This document shows positions 1 through 5,836 of a DNA stretch of 11,660 nucleotides, piece after piece (position 1 is the first letter of the stretch; every line of letters starts with the position of its first letter). Below the pieces are notes generated by a model. It saw only the letters and a program-made list of their open reading frames with translations, did no database searches and was not told where the DNA came from. Made by a program: the position numbers and the translations under genes. The DNA comes from Thermoanaerobaculales bacterium (GTDB lineage: Bacteria; Acidobacteriota; Thermoanaerobaculia; Thermoanaerobaculales; Sulfomarinibacteraceae): contig JAOZUP010000088.1 in the NCBI GenBank assembly GCA_029938595.1, forward strand, positions 1-11,660. The letters are read 5' to 3'.

Positions 1-245
1 TCGAGGCGGCGGGCCAACCGCTTGCAGCGAGCCTCGTGTACCGGGCGTTGCTCGACTCGATCCTCGCCCGCGGGGATACCAAGGCCTACCGGCATGGGGC
101 TCGATATCTCGCGGCTCTCGGCATGCTGGCGGGATCGCTGAGCAGCTGGCAAGGAAAAGCAACCCATGACGAGTACGTCGCCGGACTTCGCGAGAGACAC
201 GGCCGCAAGCGGTCATTCTGGAAGCGCGTAGAAGAGGGAGGTTAA
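1..245 (+). CDS. C-terminal part of a probable DUF6880 family protein (5' end outside window)
   Basis: The frame is open from base 3 and ends at TAA 243-245, leaving about 80 residues of a larger protein. The visible part is helical and basic, with a run like LVYRALLDSILARGDTKAYR, then ARYLAALG, and near the end a conserved-looking ERHGRKRSFWKRV. As I recall the family, the arrangement 'LLYRALLD.IL.R..SKAY.HAARYL...' followed by 'R..HGRK..FW' at the C-terminus is what DUF6880 proteins show; no function is known for that family. An internal GTG at 36 could be read as a start but the open frame upstream with the same character argues that this is simply the tail of a gene that begins before the window. 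The last codons contain the SD (GGGAGG, 235-240) of the next gene, so the two are probably translationally coupled. Family call is from memory of the motif, not a search. Confidence 0.6.
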   Translation, partial: EAAGQPLAASLVYRALLDSILARGDTKAYRHGARYLAALGMLAGSLSSWQGKATHDEYVAGLRERHGRKRSFWKRVEEGG

Positions 246-246
246 G

Positions 247-657
247 GTGAAGTTTGCCGACCTGGAGTATGTCTTCGAGTTCATCAATGCGGGAGACCCG
301 TACGAACATGAAGCATTTGTCTCGCGTTCCACGGGAAAGACGTACATTCGTTCCGATGTGGCGGGGATCGACGAGCTTCCCGAAGACGTCATGGGGAACG
401 ATGACTACGTGGAGATCCCCAACAAGTACGATCTCGACCTCGGGAAGGACCTCGTCTGGCAGTTCGTGGATCGTCAGATCCCGGGATTGAAGAACAAGGT
501 TCGGGAGATCTTCTCTCGGCGAAGCGCCTATGCCCGGTACAAGATGTTTCTGGAGGATCTCGATCTGCTCGACGCGTGGTACCGGTTCGAAGGCGAACGT
601 ACCAGGGAGGTGCTGCTGGAGTGGGCTCGTGAAAAGGGCATTTCGATCGATGACTGA
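247..657 (+). CDS. UPF0158 family protein
   Basis: A 136-aa acidic cytoplasmic protein without signal peptide or membrane segment. The order of blocks matches UPF0158: an N-terminal 'K..DLEYVFEF' helix, a strand pair with a 'TGKTYIRSD' turn, 'YVEIPNKYDLD', a central helix WQFVDRQIPGLKNKVREIF, then 'RRSAYARYKMFLEDL.LLDAWYRF' and the C-terminal 'LLEWAREKGI'. That last block, ending in W.R/E..GI, is the most diagnostic. Length (about 140-150 in the family) is full. The start is GTG at 247, only one base after the TAA of the upstream gene, with GGGAGG seven bases ahead; no ATG fits better. Molecular function of UPF0158 is not established. Association with the DUF6880-like gene as an operon is inferred from spacing alone. 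Confidence 0.8.
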   Translation: MKFADLEYVFEFINAGDPYEHEAFVSRSTGKTYIRSDVAGIDELPEDVMGNDDYVEIPNKYDLDLGKDLVWQFVDRQIPGLKNKVREIFSRRSAYARYKMFLEDLDLLDAWYRFEGERTREVLLEWAREKGISIDD

Positions 658-745
658 GGCAACGGCGGCAGGCCCGGTCTCCTACGAGGGAACGCCTACG
701 CCCGCTCTACTGCGCTCCCTCCAACCACAGTAGCATCGGTGGGTA

Positions 746-774
746 TGCCGAGCTGGCGCTCGGCGGTCCCAGGG
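746..774. repeat. Dispersed hairpin repeat, copy 1 (GCCGAG/CTCGGC)
   Basis: TGCCGAGCTGG-CG-CTCGGCGGTCCCAGGG: a 6-bp perfect stem GCCGAG/CTCGGC around CTGGCG, followed by the conserved tail GGTCCCAGGG. It lies in the 222-base gap between the UPF0158 and fic genes. Four more copies, all in the same orientation, are at 2069, 2656, 2738 and 4420. No terminator-type T run follows it. Confidence 0.8.
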
Positions 775-827
775 TCGGTGGCCTCGAGCCGTGTCGTAAC
801 CCTGCAGAATCTGAGAAAATAAAGAAG

Positions 828-856
828 TCTTTACTTTCTGGAGAAGATAGTAAAGA
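828..856. promoter_or_regulatory. Operator-like inverted repeat upstream of fic
   Basis: TCTTTACTTTCT (828-839) and AGATAGTAAAGA (845-856) are reverse complements at 11 of 12 positions, with a 5-base spacer; the base composition is sharply AT-rich against GC-rich surroundings. A further half-site AAAGA sits at 821-825. The repeat lies 23-52 bases before the fic ATG, where a repressor would cover the promoter or the leader. The fic product has its own C-terminal winged helix, so autoregulation is a plausible inference. I could not identify a convincing -35/-10 pair within it. Confidence 0.55.
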
Positions 857-879
857 ATAGTTTTCTAACGGGAGAGGTC

Positions 880-2055
880 ATGAAGAGGGTCACCGGCACG
901 TACGAAAAGACGACGACCGCGGGCGAGGAGGTCCGGGCGTTTATCCCCTACCCCCTGCCGCCGAAAAGACCGGCGCTGCAAATGGACTCGTCGATGTTGG
1001 AGGCACAGCGTGCGGCGGAGGCGAGTCTCGCCCACTTGGCCATGGCCGGGGAGATGGTGCCTTCAGTCGACTGGCTGGTGTATGCGTTCGTGCGCAAGGA
1101 AGCGGTGCTTTCGTCGCAGATCGAGGGCACCCAGGCCACCCTTGAAGACCTCCTGACCTATGAGGCAACCAGCCGTGGCGAGGCGCCATCGGGATCTGAC
1201 GTTGACGAGGTGTGCAATTACCTGTCGGCGCTCTCGTACGCACAGTCCCAGTTGCGGCGGCCAAAGGGCCTGCCGCTCAGCATTCGTCTGCTCAACCAGA
1301 CTCACCGCCGCCTGATGGCGGGGCGGCCCGGGAAAGATGTACGGCCCGGGGAGGTGCGGCGCAGCCAGAACTGGGTCGGCGGGACTCGCCCGGGCAACGC
1401 GATTTTCGTGCCACCGCCGCCGCATGCCCTAGGTGATGCGCTCGCCGCGTTCGAGCGGGCGATGCACGCGAAGGACCGGGTGCCCCCGCTCATCAGGTGC
1501 GCCTTGCTGCACGCCCAGTTCGAGACCATCCACCCCTACCTCGACGGTAACGGACGCGTAGGCCGGCTGCTGATCACCCTCCTGCTCGAGCGTTGGGGAT
1601 TGCTCGCGGATCCGCTGCTCTACCTCAGCCTGTTCTTCAAGCGCCATCGCGAGGAGTACTACCGCCTCCTCAGCGCCATCCGTACCGACGGTGATTGGGA
1701 GGGGTGGGTCGCATTCTTCCTCGAGGGGGTGCGGGTCACCGCGGATGAAACGACGGCCACGGTGCGCGATCTTTTCGCTCTGGTGAGCAGTGACCGTGCT
1801 GCCACTCTCGCCCATCCGGCCACTACGGTCACGGCGGCACGCCTTTTCGAGGAGTTGCCGCAACACCCAATCGTCACGGTGGCGGGAGTGACGGAGTTTC
1901 TAGGAGCGACCAAGCCAACTGTCGGCAAGGCGATCGGCGCCCTGGTCGACGCCGGCATTCTGGTGGAGACTACCGGGCGCCGCCGCGACCGCGTCTTCAG
2001 CTACGCGGCGTACCTCGACCTGCTTCGTGAGGGCACCGAGTTCGACACAACGTAG
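880..2055 (+). CDS. Fic family protein (class II, with C-terminal winged helix)
   Basis: A 391-aa Fic enzyme; the family transfers AMP from ATP to Ser, Thr or Tyr hydroxyls of target proteins. The catalytic loop HPYLDGNGRVGR is at residues 218-229 with the catalytic His218 and the phosphate-binding GNGR intact. An inhibitory motif of the [S/T]xxxE[G/N] type, SSQIEG, is at 78-83 in the N-terminal part, so Glu82 should block ATP gamma-phosphate placement and keep the enzyme self-inhibited (class II as in SoFic, whose length of about 370 aa is similar). The Fic_N region spans about 25-115, the Fic core about 130-285, and a helix-turn-helix-like segment about 315-380 ends in a basic 'GRRRDRVFSY' wing. 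ATG 880 is preceded by GGAGAGG. The gene stands alone, convergent with the RelE-type toxin genes. Targets are unknown. A DNA-binding role of the C-terminal domain is inferred. Confidence 0.93.
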   Translation: MKRVTGTYEKTTTAGEEVRAFIPYPLPPKRPALQMDSSMLEAQRAAEASLAHLAMAGEMVPSVDWLVYAFVRKEAVLSSQIEGTQATLEDLLTYEATSRGEAPSGSDVDEVCNYLSALSYAQSQLRRPKGLPLSIRLLNQTHRRLMAGRPGKDVRPGEVRRSQNWVGGTRPGNAIFVPPPPHALGDALAAFERAMHAKDRVPPLIRCALLHAQFETIHPYLDGNGRVGRLLITLLLERWGLLADPLLYLSLFFKRHREEYYRLLSAIRTDGDWEGWVAFFLEGVRVTADETTATVRDLFALVSSDRAATLAHPATTVTAARLFEELPQHPIVTVAGVTEFLGATKPTVGKAIGALVDAGILVETTGRRRDRVFSYAAYLDLLREGTEFDTT

Positions 2056-2068
2056 GATGCGCGTGCAC

Positions 2069-2119
2069 GTGCCACGTCAGGCTCGAAAAATGCCGAGCTG
2101 GAGCTCGGCGTTCCCAGGG
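2069..2119. repeat. Dispersed hairpin repeat, copy 2 (long form)
   Basis: The core TGCCGAGCTGGAGCTCGGCG plus tail TTCCCAGGG is at 2091-2119; here the stem is 8 bp (GCCGAGCT/AGCTCGGC). Homology with copy 3 extends 22 bases further left (GTGCC..GTCAG.CTCG at the same spacing), so the full unit is about 51 bp. It fills the 76-base gap between the convergent fic and toxin genes and could stop transcription from either side, although there is no T run. Confidence 0.8.
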
Positions 2120-2131
2120 GGGCGTTGTGGA

Positions 2132-2410
2132 CTAGCGATACACCTCGCGGCGTTGACCCACCCGCACGACCGAGATCAAGAGGTCGCCACCCTGGTACGC
2201 GTAGATTATTCGGTATGGGCCGACTCGAAGACGGCGGAAGCCCTTCCACTCAGCGCTCATGATCGATCCCTTGTGGGGATCGTCACGGAGGCCTTCGACC
2301 GCGGCAACGATGCGCTCGCGTTCACCCTTCTGGAACGCGGCCACCTCTTTGACGGCGCGCCGCTCCCAGCGAATCTGAATTTCAGCCGAGCTCGAGCTCT
2401 TTGCGCACAT
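2132..2410 (-). CDS. RelE/ParE-superfamily toxin, RelE-like
   Basis: A 92-aa basic protein expected to be the toxin of a type II toxin-antitoxin pair; RelE members cut mRNA in the ribosomal A site. Visible blocks are 'IRWERRAVKEVAAF' (first helix), 'LRDDPHKGS', 'GFRRLRVGPYRIIYAY' and the C-terminal 'VVRVGQRREVYR'. By analogy with E. coli RelE, the arginine in YRIIY (Arg67), the arginines of VGQRRE (87-88) and the terminal tyrosine Tyr91 occupy catalytic positions, which favours RelE-type ribonuclease over gyrase-poisoning ParE. ATG at 2410 overlaps the antitoxin gene by 29 nt; no GTG/TTG/ATG nearer the conserved region was seen, though an ATT at residue 11 or 13 would be the alternative. The overlap implies translational coupling. 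Toxicity is inferred. Confidence 0.87.
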   Translation of the reverse strand: MCAKSSSSAEIQIRWERRAVKEVAAFQKGERERIVAAVEGLRDDPHKGSIMSAEWKGFRRLRVGPYRIIYAYQGGDLLISVVRVGQRREVYR

Positions 2411-2600
2411 CTTCGTGCTCGATCCACTCGGCGTCAGGATCCCGGAATCGGCTCAGGGCCAACTCAAGATCTTCGCACTCGTCGATGTGGCGTTCGAGGG
2501 CCTCAACGATGTACGAGGTTTTCGATCGTTTGGTCGTGCTCGCGAGTTGCTCGAGTCGCTTGGCGAGCTCATCCGGCAGTCGAACGGTCTGACTGACCAC
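2382..2600 (-). CDS. Ribbon-helix-helix antitoxin
   Basis: A 72-aa protein: the N-terminal strand 'SQTVRLPDELAKRLEQLA' and the turn 'TKRSKTSYIVEALERHID' are the classical ribbon-helix-helix DNA-binding fold (about residues 2-45), and the acidic tail 'DPDAEWIEHEDVRKELEL' (about 53-71) is what would wrap around the toxin. Antitoxins of this kind neutralise the partner and repress their own promoter. The start is GTG at 2600 with an SD of GGAGGT five bases upstream. It is the first gene of the two-gene unit and its stop lies inside the toxin reading frame. Exact family (RelB-like or CopG-like) is not settled by eye. Confidence 0.87.
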   Translation of the reverse strand: MVSQTVRLPDELAKRLEQLASTTKRSKTSYIVEALERHIDECEDLELALSRFRDPDAEWIEHEDVRKELELG

Positions 2601-2617
2601 GGTGCACCTCCGTAATT

Positions 2618-2646
2618 AATGTAAGATAAGTATTACAGATTGTCAA
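2618..2646 (-). promoter_or_regulatory. Promoter and probable operator of the antitoxin-toxin operon
   Basis: Reading the minus strand, TTGACA (2646-2641), a 17-base spacer, then TACATT (2623-2618) form a near-consensus sigma-70 type promoter 17 bases before the GTG. An inverted repeat TGTAA (2620-2624) / TTACA (2633-2637) sits across the spacer and -10, the expected place for repression by a ribbon-helix-helix antitoxin. Confidence 0.7.
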
Positions 2647-2655
2647 ATCGTACGC

Positions 2656-2706
2656 GTGCCGGGTCAGACTCGCGGATTGCCGAGCTGGAACTCGGCGGTC
2701 CCAGGG
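2656..2706. repeat. Dispersed hairpin repeat, copy 3 (long form)
   Basis: Core TGCCGAGCTGGAACTCGGCG with tail GTCCCAGGG at 2678-2706; the left extension GTGCC..GTCAG.CTCG matches copy 2 at identical spacing. The stem is GCCGAG/CTCGGC with a changed loop, so the loop varies while the stem is kept. Confidence 0.8.
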
Positions 2707-2737
2707 CCGTCCCGTTTACTTTCTGAGTCGCCTGGAC

Positions 2738-2766
2738 TGCCGAGCTGGGGCTCGGCGGTCCCAGGG
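2738..2766. repeat. Dispersed hairpin repeat, copy 4
   Basis: Core TGCCGAGCTGGGGCTCGGCG with tail GTCCCAGGG. It starts exactly 60 bases after the core of copy 3 and in the same orientation, making a direct pair. Its tail falls 12-20 bases before a possible extended -10 at 2778, so it may overlap the promoter of the next operon. Confidence 0.8.
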
Positions 2767-2777
2767 GGGAGCACAGA

Positions 2778-2786
2778 TGGTATCCT
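2778..2786 (+). promoter_or_regulatory. Possible extended -10 for the envelope operon
   Basis: TGGTATCCT fits the TGn-TATnnT extended -10 pattern about 55 bases before the GTG at 2841; no good -35 is present (the region is inside repeat copy 4). A GC hairpin CGGCGG-CT-CCGCCG (2793-2806) would lie at the start of the transcript. Weak call. Confidence 0.3.
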
Positions 2787-2840
2787 CTGATGCGGCGGCT
2801 CCGCCGAACGCCGGCGACGGCCGGTAAGAGGGAGGCAGCA

Positions 2841-3533
2841 GTGAAGCGAGCAATCGTGGTCATCGCCCTGGCGGCCGTTCCGGTCTTCGCAGACGACGTC
2901 TACCTCCAGGGAGGCGGCCAGATCACGGGCGAGATCGTCGAGCAAACGGAAGATTCCGTGACGGTCGATATTGGCGGGGGTGGGACCATCACGGCGCATA
3001 TGTCGAATGTTGTCCGCATCGAAAAGAGCACCTCGCCACTCCAGGAGTATCGGGCGCGAGCCGCGAAGATTCCCGCCGGCGATGCCGAGGCGTGGCGGAA
3101 GCTCGCACGGTGGGCAACGGGCGAAGCGCTCTCGAGCCAAGCGGGGAAGGCCTACTCGCAGGTGGTCGCGATCCTGCCGGACGACCAGGAGGCGAACCGC
3201 GCGCTCGGCCGGGTCCAGGTCGATGGGAGATGGGTCACCGAGGAGGAGAGCTATCTTGCCCAGGGCTACGTGAAGTTCGAGAACGAGTGGATGACCCCGG
3301 CCGAGAGGCAATCAATCCTCGCGGATCGGAAGGCCCGCGCAGAGGCGAATCGCCAGGCGAACGCCGCCAAGATCCAGTCCATCGAGGCCGAGCAGGAGGC
3401 GGAGAAGGAGCAGAAGGCGGCCGATACCGAGGCGTTTCGGCGCGACGGCTTGCCACGGGTCGGCGATCCGGTCTACTGGGGCTGGGGGGGCGGGCCCTCG
3501 TACTGGCCCTCTCGATCGCGAGACTTGCAATGA
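2841..3533 (+). CDS. Secreted protein with N-terminal beta module and tandem GRW/EWMT motifs
   Basis: 230 aa. The N-terminus VKRAIVVIALAAVPVFADD is a typical Sec signal peptide with cleavage near VFA|DD, so the product is periplasmic or exported. Next comes a small beta module 'GGQITGEIVEQTEDSVTVDIGGG...VVRIE' (about 25-62), a helical stretch resembling a degenerate TPR ('AWRKLARWATG..LSSQAGKAYSQVVAILPDDQEANRALG'), then two related segments, VDGRWVTEEESYLAQGYVKF and FENEWMTPAER, and a charged Ala/Glu/Lys coiled-coil-like region (about 160-200). The C-terminus is short and Gly/Trp/Tyr-rich. I recognise the 'DGRWVT.EE...GYV.FE.EWMTP.E' style from proteins of Planctomycetes and Acidobacteriota, function unknown. 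The GTG at 2841 is chosen over an upstream in-frame ATG at 2790 because it follows GGGAGG and begins the signal peptide. The lipoprotein gene follows after 14 bases. Confidence 0.75.
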   Translation: MKRAIVVIALAAVPVFADDVYLQGGGQITGEIVEQTEDSVTVDIGGGGTITAHMSNVVRIEKSTSPLQEYRARAAKIPAGDAEAWRKLARWATGEALSSQAGKAYSQVVAILPDDQEANRALGRVQVDGRWVTEEESYLAQGYVKFENEWMTPAERQSILADRKARAEANRQANAAKIQSIEAEQEAEKEQKAADTEAFRRDGLPRVGDPVYWGWGGGPSYWPSRSRDLQ

Positions 3534-3547
3534 ATCGGGAGGCACCC

Positions 3548-4276
3548 ATGAGACGTTACTTGAAAGCACTCCCACTCCTCGGCGCACTCTTCGCGGCGTG
3601 CTCCTCACCCTCGCCGGTCGATGAGATCGTCAGCTCGAATCTCGCCGCCCGTGGGGGCAAGGAGCGGATCCAGGCTCTGCAGTCGATCCGGGAGACCGGG
3701 ACGGCGACCGCGAGTGGCGGACGGATCGCACGGGTGGTCCGAGAGATCAAGCGGCCAGGTCTCTTCCGGCTCGAGTTCTCAACCCAGGGGACGACGAGCG
3801 TCTTCGCGCACGATGGCGAGATCGGCTGGCAGGTCGCGCCTCTGCAGGGTCAGTTCGAACCCCAGGCGACAACTCCGGAGACCGACATGGCGGCGGGGGC
3901 CGACCAGCGGGACATCGAAGGCCCTCTCGTCAACTGGCGTGAGAAGGGGCACGTGGTTGAGCTCCTCGGGCGTGAGACCCTTCCCGGCGGAGAGGCCTTC
4001 AAGCTCAAGCTGACGCTCACCGATGGTGCGATCCGCTACGACTATGTCGACGTCGCGTCGCACCAGATCGTTCGTTCCGACATCACGCGGATGATTCGGG
4101 GACGCCCCGTGCAGCTGGAAAACACGTTCTCGGACTTCCGGGAAACGGGCGGGCTCGTCTTCCCGCACCTCATCGAGACCCACGTCAAGGACCGGCCCCA
4201 GATCCTCAGGATCGCGGTCAAAAAAATCGAGCTCGACCCCGACCTCGACGACGCCCGGTTCCGGCTTCCCCGGTAA
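3548..4276 (+). CDS. LolA-like outer membrane lipoprotein-sorting family lipoprotein
   Basis: 242 aa. MRRYLKALPLLGALFAACSS is a lipoprotein signal with the lipidated Cys at residue 19 (FAAC; Phe at -3 is less usual). The mature part begins with 'VDEIVSSNLAARGGKERIQALQSIRETGTA', then alternating strands ('RVVREIKRPGLFRLEFS', 'FAHDGEIGWQVAP', 'AFKLKLTLTDGAIRYDYVD', 'VQLENTFSDFRETGGLVFPH', ending 'DPDLDDARFRLPR'). This is the open beta-sheet pattern of LolA/LolB-like proteins annotated as 'outer membrane lipoprotein-sorting protein' in many Acidobacteriota; here the protein is itself probably membrane anchored, so a direct chaperone role is uncertain. ATG 3548 has GGGAGG six bases ahead; the frame is open far upstream (to 3092) but that part overlaps the preceding gene in another frame and lacks a signal peptide. 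Co-transcribed with the preceding secreted protein. Confidence 0.82.
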   Translation: MRRYLKALPLLGALFAACSSPSPVDEIVSSNLAARGGKERIQALQSIRETGTATASGGRIARVVREIKRPGLFRLEFSTQGTTSVFAHDGEIGWQVAPLQGQFEPQATTPETDMAAGADQRDIEGPLVNWREKGHVVELLGRETLPGGEAFKLKLTLTDGAIRYDYVDVASHQIVRSDITRMIRGRPVQLENTFSDFRETGGLVFPHLIETHVKDRPQILRIAVKKIELDPDLDDARFRLPR

Positions 4277-4540
4277 CGCCTGAGTGGTCGAGAATATTCA
4301 AATTTTGTGGATTTCACTCTCAAAGTGGTTAATCAGGACGAAAATCAGCCAGATTTCTGATTATCTCAGTCTCCATGTGGTCCCAATATCTCGAATCATC
4401 TGACCTGGCACGCGAAAAATGCCGAGCTGGAGCGCGGCGGTCCCAGGGGGCCCATCTATTGTCGTGGTCTCCGTCCTCCACTTTTGAAGGGTGCCAGACC
4501 TCTTAACGTCTCGAGAATCCAGAAGATAAGAAGAAAATAT
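4277..4540. other. Gene-free, AT-rich spacer after the envelope operon
   Basis: With the promoter and leader that follow, the spacer runs 410 bases without a credible gene. It is notably AT-richer than the coding sequence. Visible features are a direct and inverted arrangement of AATCAG (4331, 4343) with CTGATT (4357-4362), with no T run that would make a terminator, repeat copy 5 (4420-4448), and an A-rich stretch at 4521-4540 that could act as an UP element for the promoter at 4541. Confidence 0.5.
4420..4448. repeat. Dispersed hairpin repeat, copy 5
   Basis: TGCCGAGCTGGAGCGCGGCG plus GTCCCAGGG. One stem base differs (CGCGGC instead of CTCGGC), leaving one mismatch. As in copy 2 it is preceded by CG-AAAAA. 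Confidence 0.75.
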
Positions 4541-4569
4541 TTGATATTAAAGAGGATGTCTGCTATGTT
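4541..4569 (+). promoter_or_regulatory. Promoter of the RRM protein gene
   Basis: TTGATA (4541-4546), a 17-base spacer, TATGTT (4564-4569): five and four to five matches to the sigma-70 type hexamers, with an A-rich tract immediately upstream. Transcription would start near 4576, giving a leader of about 110 nt. Confidence 0.7.
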
Positions 4570-4570
4570 A

Positions 4571-4686
4571 CGGCGTCTGTTGCCGGCCAGCGGGGCCGGC
4601 TTCTGTATGGGTGGACGCAGTGTTCACCACAATTCGCGAGACGGGCGCGCCCCAGAAAGGCAGCGCTCAGGGAGAAAAGAGAGAGT
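4571..4686 (+). promoter_or_regulatory. Structured 5' leader of the RRM protein gene
   Basis: A long leader for a small gene. A perfect 7-bp stem GCCGGCC (4582-4588) / GGCCGGC (4594-4600) with a 5-base loop is nested in an outer GCGTC (4573-4577 region) / GACGC (4614-4618) pairing. The SD is a purine-rich GGGAGAAAAGAGAGAG close to ATG 4687. Genes for glycine-rich RRM proteins in cyanobacteria are cold-induced, so temperature- or protein-responsive control by this leader is possible; that is inference only. Confidence 0.45.
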
Positions 4687-5001
<315 letters not shown>

Positions 5002-5025
5002 ATCCCCTTTACATCAACCTTAAGA

Positions 5026-5051
5026 CCCCTCCCCCGCGGGAGGGGTTTTTT
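5026..5051 (+). terminator. Intrinsic terminator of the RRM gene
   Basis: CCCCTCCC (5026-5033), loop CCGC, GGGAGGGG (5038-5045), followed by six T (5046-5051). It lies 25 bases after the stop codon. On the minus strand the stem is not followed by a T run, so it mainly serves the plus strand. Confidence 0.93.
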
Positions 5052-5096
5052 ATTGCTGAAGGCGCGACATATACCCCCCACCCCCGGGGTCAGGGC

Positions 5097-5528
5097 TCAC
5101 GCCTCGATCAGGGTTTTCAGATCGGCGAGCATGGTGTCGGCTTGGCGCTCGTTGAGCTTGACCACCACCTTCTCAGCTAGCCCGCCTAAGGCCGGCACCG
5201 TGATCATGTAGTCCGCCTGGAAGGTGACATCCGTGGCGCCACTGTGGGCTTCCATCAGCCAGGTGATTGTGCTCCCGGTGTCCGTCTCGGCCTTGCTCAC
5301 CAGCTTCTTGTTCAGGATGGATTCGAATCGACTCCCCACTCCCTCGAAACGGAGACCAGCCATTTTTTGGGTCCAGTGATAGTGTTTGTCCTCGTTGGGC
5401 AGATCGCGGATTTCGGATACCTCGATCATGTTCGGCCAGAACTCGGGGAAGGGAGCCTTGTCCTCGAGGAACCTGAAGACCTCATCGACCCGTGCGTGGA
5501 TGGTTATCGATCTGCTGAGGGTCACCAT
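5097..5528 (-). CDS. SRPBCC (START/Bet v1-like) family protein
   Basis: 143 aa, no signal peptide. The N-terminal 'VTLSRSITIHARVDEVFRFLED' is the usual first strand and helix of the polyketide cyclase/dehydrase-type SRPBCC group; 'FPEFWPNMIEVSEI' follows, then alternating strands ('HYHWTQKMAGLRFEGVGSRF', 'GSTITWLMEAHSGATDVTFQADYMI') and a long C-terminal helix 'VVVKLNERQADTMLADLKTLIEA' that would close the hydrophobic cavity. Members bind lipids or small hydrophobic ligands or cyclise polyketides; the actual ligand here cannot be told. Length matches the family. ATG 5528 has GGGAGGGA five to six bases upstream. It converges with the RRM gene and stands alone. An inverted repeat, TGTTTC/GAAACA at 5543-5562, lies 15 bases before the start and could be an operator. 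Confidence 0.87.
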   Translation of the reverse strand: MVTLSRSITIHARVDEVFRFLEDKAPFPEFWPNMIEVSEIRDLPNEDKHYHWTQKMAGLRFEGVGSRFESILNKKLVSKAETDTGSTITWLMEAHSGATDVTFQADYMITVPALGGLAEKVVVKLNERQADTMLADLKTLIEA

Positions 5529-5801
5529 GGCTCCCTCCCTTCTGTTTCACGAGGGGGAAACATCCCACCTTGTCAACGCCTTCGGCAACACGGCCATCTT
5601 GGGATCCTGGCCGCGGTCATCCGTCCGCGGAGGAAGCGAGAACCCGTGGCTTTCCGGCGCCGGCTTTCGCCGGCTGTGGCTTTGTCTTTGCACTGGAGAA
5701 TATGGGTTCCGGGGTCGGACAAATCAAGGGTAGCCCACACTTCTCACCAGATCTCGGACGAGGACGGCGATAAATCCACTGTTATCTACTGTCGACTGCT
5801 G
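5529..5801. other. Spacer between divergent SRPBCC and MerR-type genes
   Basis: About 300 bases without a credible gene. Seen: TGTTTC (5543-5548) / GAAACA (5557-5562) inverted repeat just before the SRPBCC start; a TTGACA on the minus strand (5576-5571) without a good -10; GC hairpins CCGCGG-8 nt-CCGCGG and GCCGGC-TTTC-GCCGGC in 5611-5675; and an inverted ACTGTC/GACAGT pair leading into the MerR-gene promoter. No tRNA-like or terminator structure was found. Confidence 0.5.
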
Positions 5802-5830
5802 TTGACAGTCAATCGACCCTTGGTTAATCT
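5802..5830 (+). promoter_or_regulatory. Promoter with overlapping palindrome for the MerR-type gene
   Basis: TTGACA (5802-5807), 17-base spacer, TAATCT (5825-5830). The palindrome TTGACAGTCAA (5802-5812) covers the -35, and ACTGTC upstream repeats part of it in reverse. The predicted start of transcription (about 5837) coincides with the GTG start codon, so the message may be leaderless. Confidence 0.5.
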
Positions 5831-5836
5831 TGAAGG

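Noticed and set aside
2027..2596. Plus-strand frame of 189 codons opposite the toxin-antitoxin genes
   Set aside because: It is antisense to two overlapping genes with clear family motifs and has no start signals.
2790..2840. ATG 2790 as start of the secreted protein
   Set aside because: It would put 17 basic residues before a normal signal peptide and lies in a GC hairpin; GTG 2841 has the SD.
3092..3547. Upstream extension of the lipoprotein frame to 3092
   Set aside because: It overlaps the preceding secreted-protein gene in another frame; the ATG at 3548 has an SD and starts a lipoprotein signal peptide.
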